15,456 nucleotides of DNA from Limisphaerales bacterium. Lineage in GTDB: Bacteria; Verrucomicrobiota; Verrucomicrobiae; Limisphaerales; UBA11358. The position numbers were made by a program, and so were the translations under genes. The stretch is taken from NCBI GenBank assembly GCA_003152145.1, contig PLZL01000465.1, positions 7,459 through 22,914 on the forward strand, in the 5' to 3' direction. This document shows, piece after piece, positions 14,735 through 15,456 of this stretch. Each line of letters begins with the position of its first letter. Positions within the stretch are counted from its first letter, which is position 1. The notes below the pieces were generated by a model. That model did not search any database and was not told the origin of the DNA. It saw only the letters and a list, made by a program, of their open reading frames with translations.

Positions 14735-15184
14735 ATGCCTGCTCAACCCAAAGAAATCCTGGAAAAAATCCTCACGTCACTCGGCTTCGCCGTCACCGTC
14801 GAGGAACACAAACTGGAGGACGGTTTTTTGCTCGACGTGAAAACCGAGGACGCGGGCAGGCTGATAGGCCGCCAGGGCCAGACGCTGGCCGACCTGCAAT
14901 ACATCACCAACCGCCTACTGTTCCAGCAGGACGCCCGCGCGCCCAAGGCGATGGTGGATGTGGGCGGCTACCGCGCGCAGGCGCGCGAAGCGCTCGTGAA
15001 ACGGGCGATGGAGGCCGCCGACAAAGTCCGCCGCTGGGGCGACGCGGTCGAACTGGAGCCGCTCAATGCTTTTGACCGCCGCATCGTGCATCAGGCATTG
15101 AAAGACGACCCCGACGTGGAAACGCACAGTGTGGAAGTGGACGGCACGGACAAAAAAGCCATCCTGCTCCGGCCCCGGCGCTGA
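14735..15184 (+). CDS. khpB: KH-R3H RNA-binding protein KhpB (Jag/EloR)
   Basis: KhpB is a cytoplasmic RNA-binding regulator, typically partnered by KhpA and linked to cell division or elongation in Gram-positives. The KH domain carries GRLIGRQGQTLADLQY (41-56). The R3H domain carries R115-xxx-H119 in DRRIVHQALKDDPDVETHS. At 149 residues it consists only of the KH and R3H domains. The N-terminal Jag_N domain and linker found in Firmicutes are absent, as in many short homologues. It lies 62 bases after yidC, the standard position for this gene. The gap holds an AT-rich TTTTTTAATTAA run but no hairpin. It converges on the next gene with only 6 bases between the stops. Confidence 0.92.
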   Translation: MPAQPKEILEKILTSLGFAVTVEEHKLEDGFLLDVKTEDAGRLIGRQGQTLADLQYITNRLLFQQDARAPKAMVDVGGYRAQAREALVKRAMEAADKVRRWGDAVELEPLNAFDRRIVHQALKDDPDVETHSVEVDGTDKKAILLRPRR

Positions 15185-15190
15185 CCGCGA

Positions 15191-15456
15191 CTACTGGTCA
15201 ATAATCCTCAATTGATATTGCGGCGACCAGGCACTGTTGGGCTTGGGCGGCGTGTTAAAATTGTTGTAGAGGTAGTCGAACTTGAAGCGGAAGCCGACCG
15301 TGTTGATTCCCGGCGGCACGGGCACGAAGCCCTCCCAGCGGTTCTGCACCATCTCCACGGGGCGCAGCGGATACAAATTGCCATTGACCAGCACATACGG
15401 CTTGAGGCTGTCCCAGCGCAGCGATTGCTGCGTGGAATTGAACTGCACTTCCACGG
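15191..15456 (-). CDS. unknown protein, C-terminal part only
   Basis: This is the 3' end of a minus-strand gene whose start lies beyond the window. At least 87 residues are visible, ending YQLRIIDQ with stop at 15191-15193. I do not recognise the family. The visible part is aromatic-rich and beta-like (KPYVLVNGNLYPLRPVEMV, then VPVPPGINTVGFRFKFDYLY), which would suit an envelope or periplasmic domain. No cysteines, transmembrane segment or catalytic motif are seen. Codon composition resembles the surrounding core genes, and the tail-to-tail packing with khpB supports a real gene. Confidence 0.7.
   Translation of the reverse strand, partial: VEVQFNSTQQSLRWDSLKPYVLVNGNLYPLRPVEMVQNRWEGFVPVPPGINTVGFRFKFDYLYNNFNTPPKPNSAWSPQYQLRIIDQ

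Overview
The window looks like a chromosomal segment from a high-GC member of the Verrucomicrobiota, probably of the Pedosphaera/Limisphaera type. That placement is inferred from style. There are large secreted Asn/Thr-rich Calx-beta and Ig-like proteins ending in an FYR/FFR-type C-terminal module, a plant-polysaccharide lyase, an MFS/spermidine-synthase-like pair, repeat-laden intergenic DNA, and almost no Shine-Dalgarno sequences. No rRNA, tRNA, CRISPR array, transposase or integrase was seen.

Layout. Positions 120-1415 encode a secreted family-10 pectate lyase. After a 369-base structured gap comes a 717-residue secreted Calx-beta/Ig protein (1785-3938), which converges on a 512-residue secreted PKD-like protein on the minus strand (3982-5520). 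A 70-base stretch of the 717-residue gene recurs almost unchanged at 5567-5636, so the minus-strand gene sits between direct repeats. An M13 zinc metallopeptidase (5790-7856) and an alpha/beta-hydrolase lipoprotein (7919-8692) follow. A 340-base gap then holds a dispersed repeat, a GC-rich compound hairpin and a palindromic operator-like site. Next is a two-gene version of an MFS/spermidine-synthase-like protein: a membrane half (9033-9698) and a Rossmann half (9771-10694). A shorter copy of the same dispersed repeat follows it.

Positions 10844-11806 form an AT-richer two-gene island: a four-helix membrane protein of unknown function and a SET-domain protein with an altered active-site motif. 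The rest is the conserved core cluster rpmH-rnpA-yidD-yidC-khpB (11914-15184), apparently driven by a strong extended -10 promoter. These genes link ribosome assembly, tRNA processing and membrane protein insertion. A 140-base palindromic repeat has invaded the rnpA-yidD junction and supplies the yidD start codon. The 3' end of an unknown minus-strand gene closes the window.

The left half reads as an extracellular and periplasmic toolkit (pectin breakdown, secreted adhesive proteins, peptidase, esterase). The right half is housekeeping, with a small probable acquired island between them. The best candidates for something undescribed are the membrane-protein/SET pair, the split spermidine-synthase-like pair bracketed by repeats, and the gene bracketed by 70-base direct repeats.
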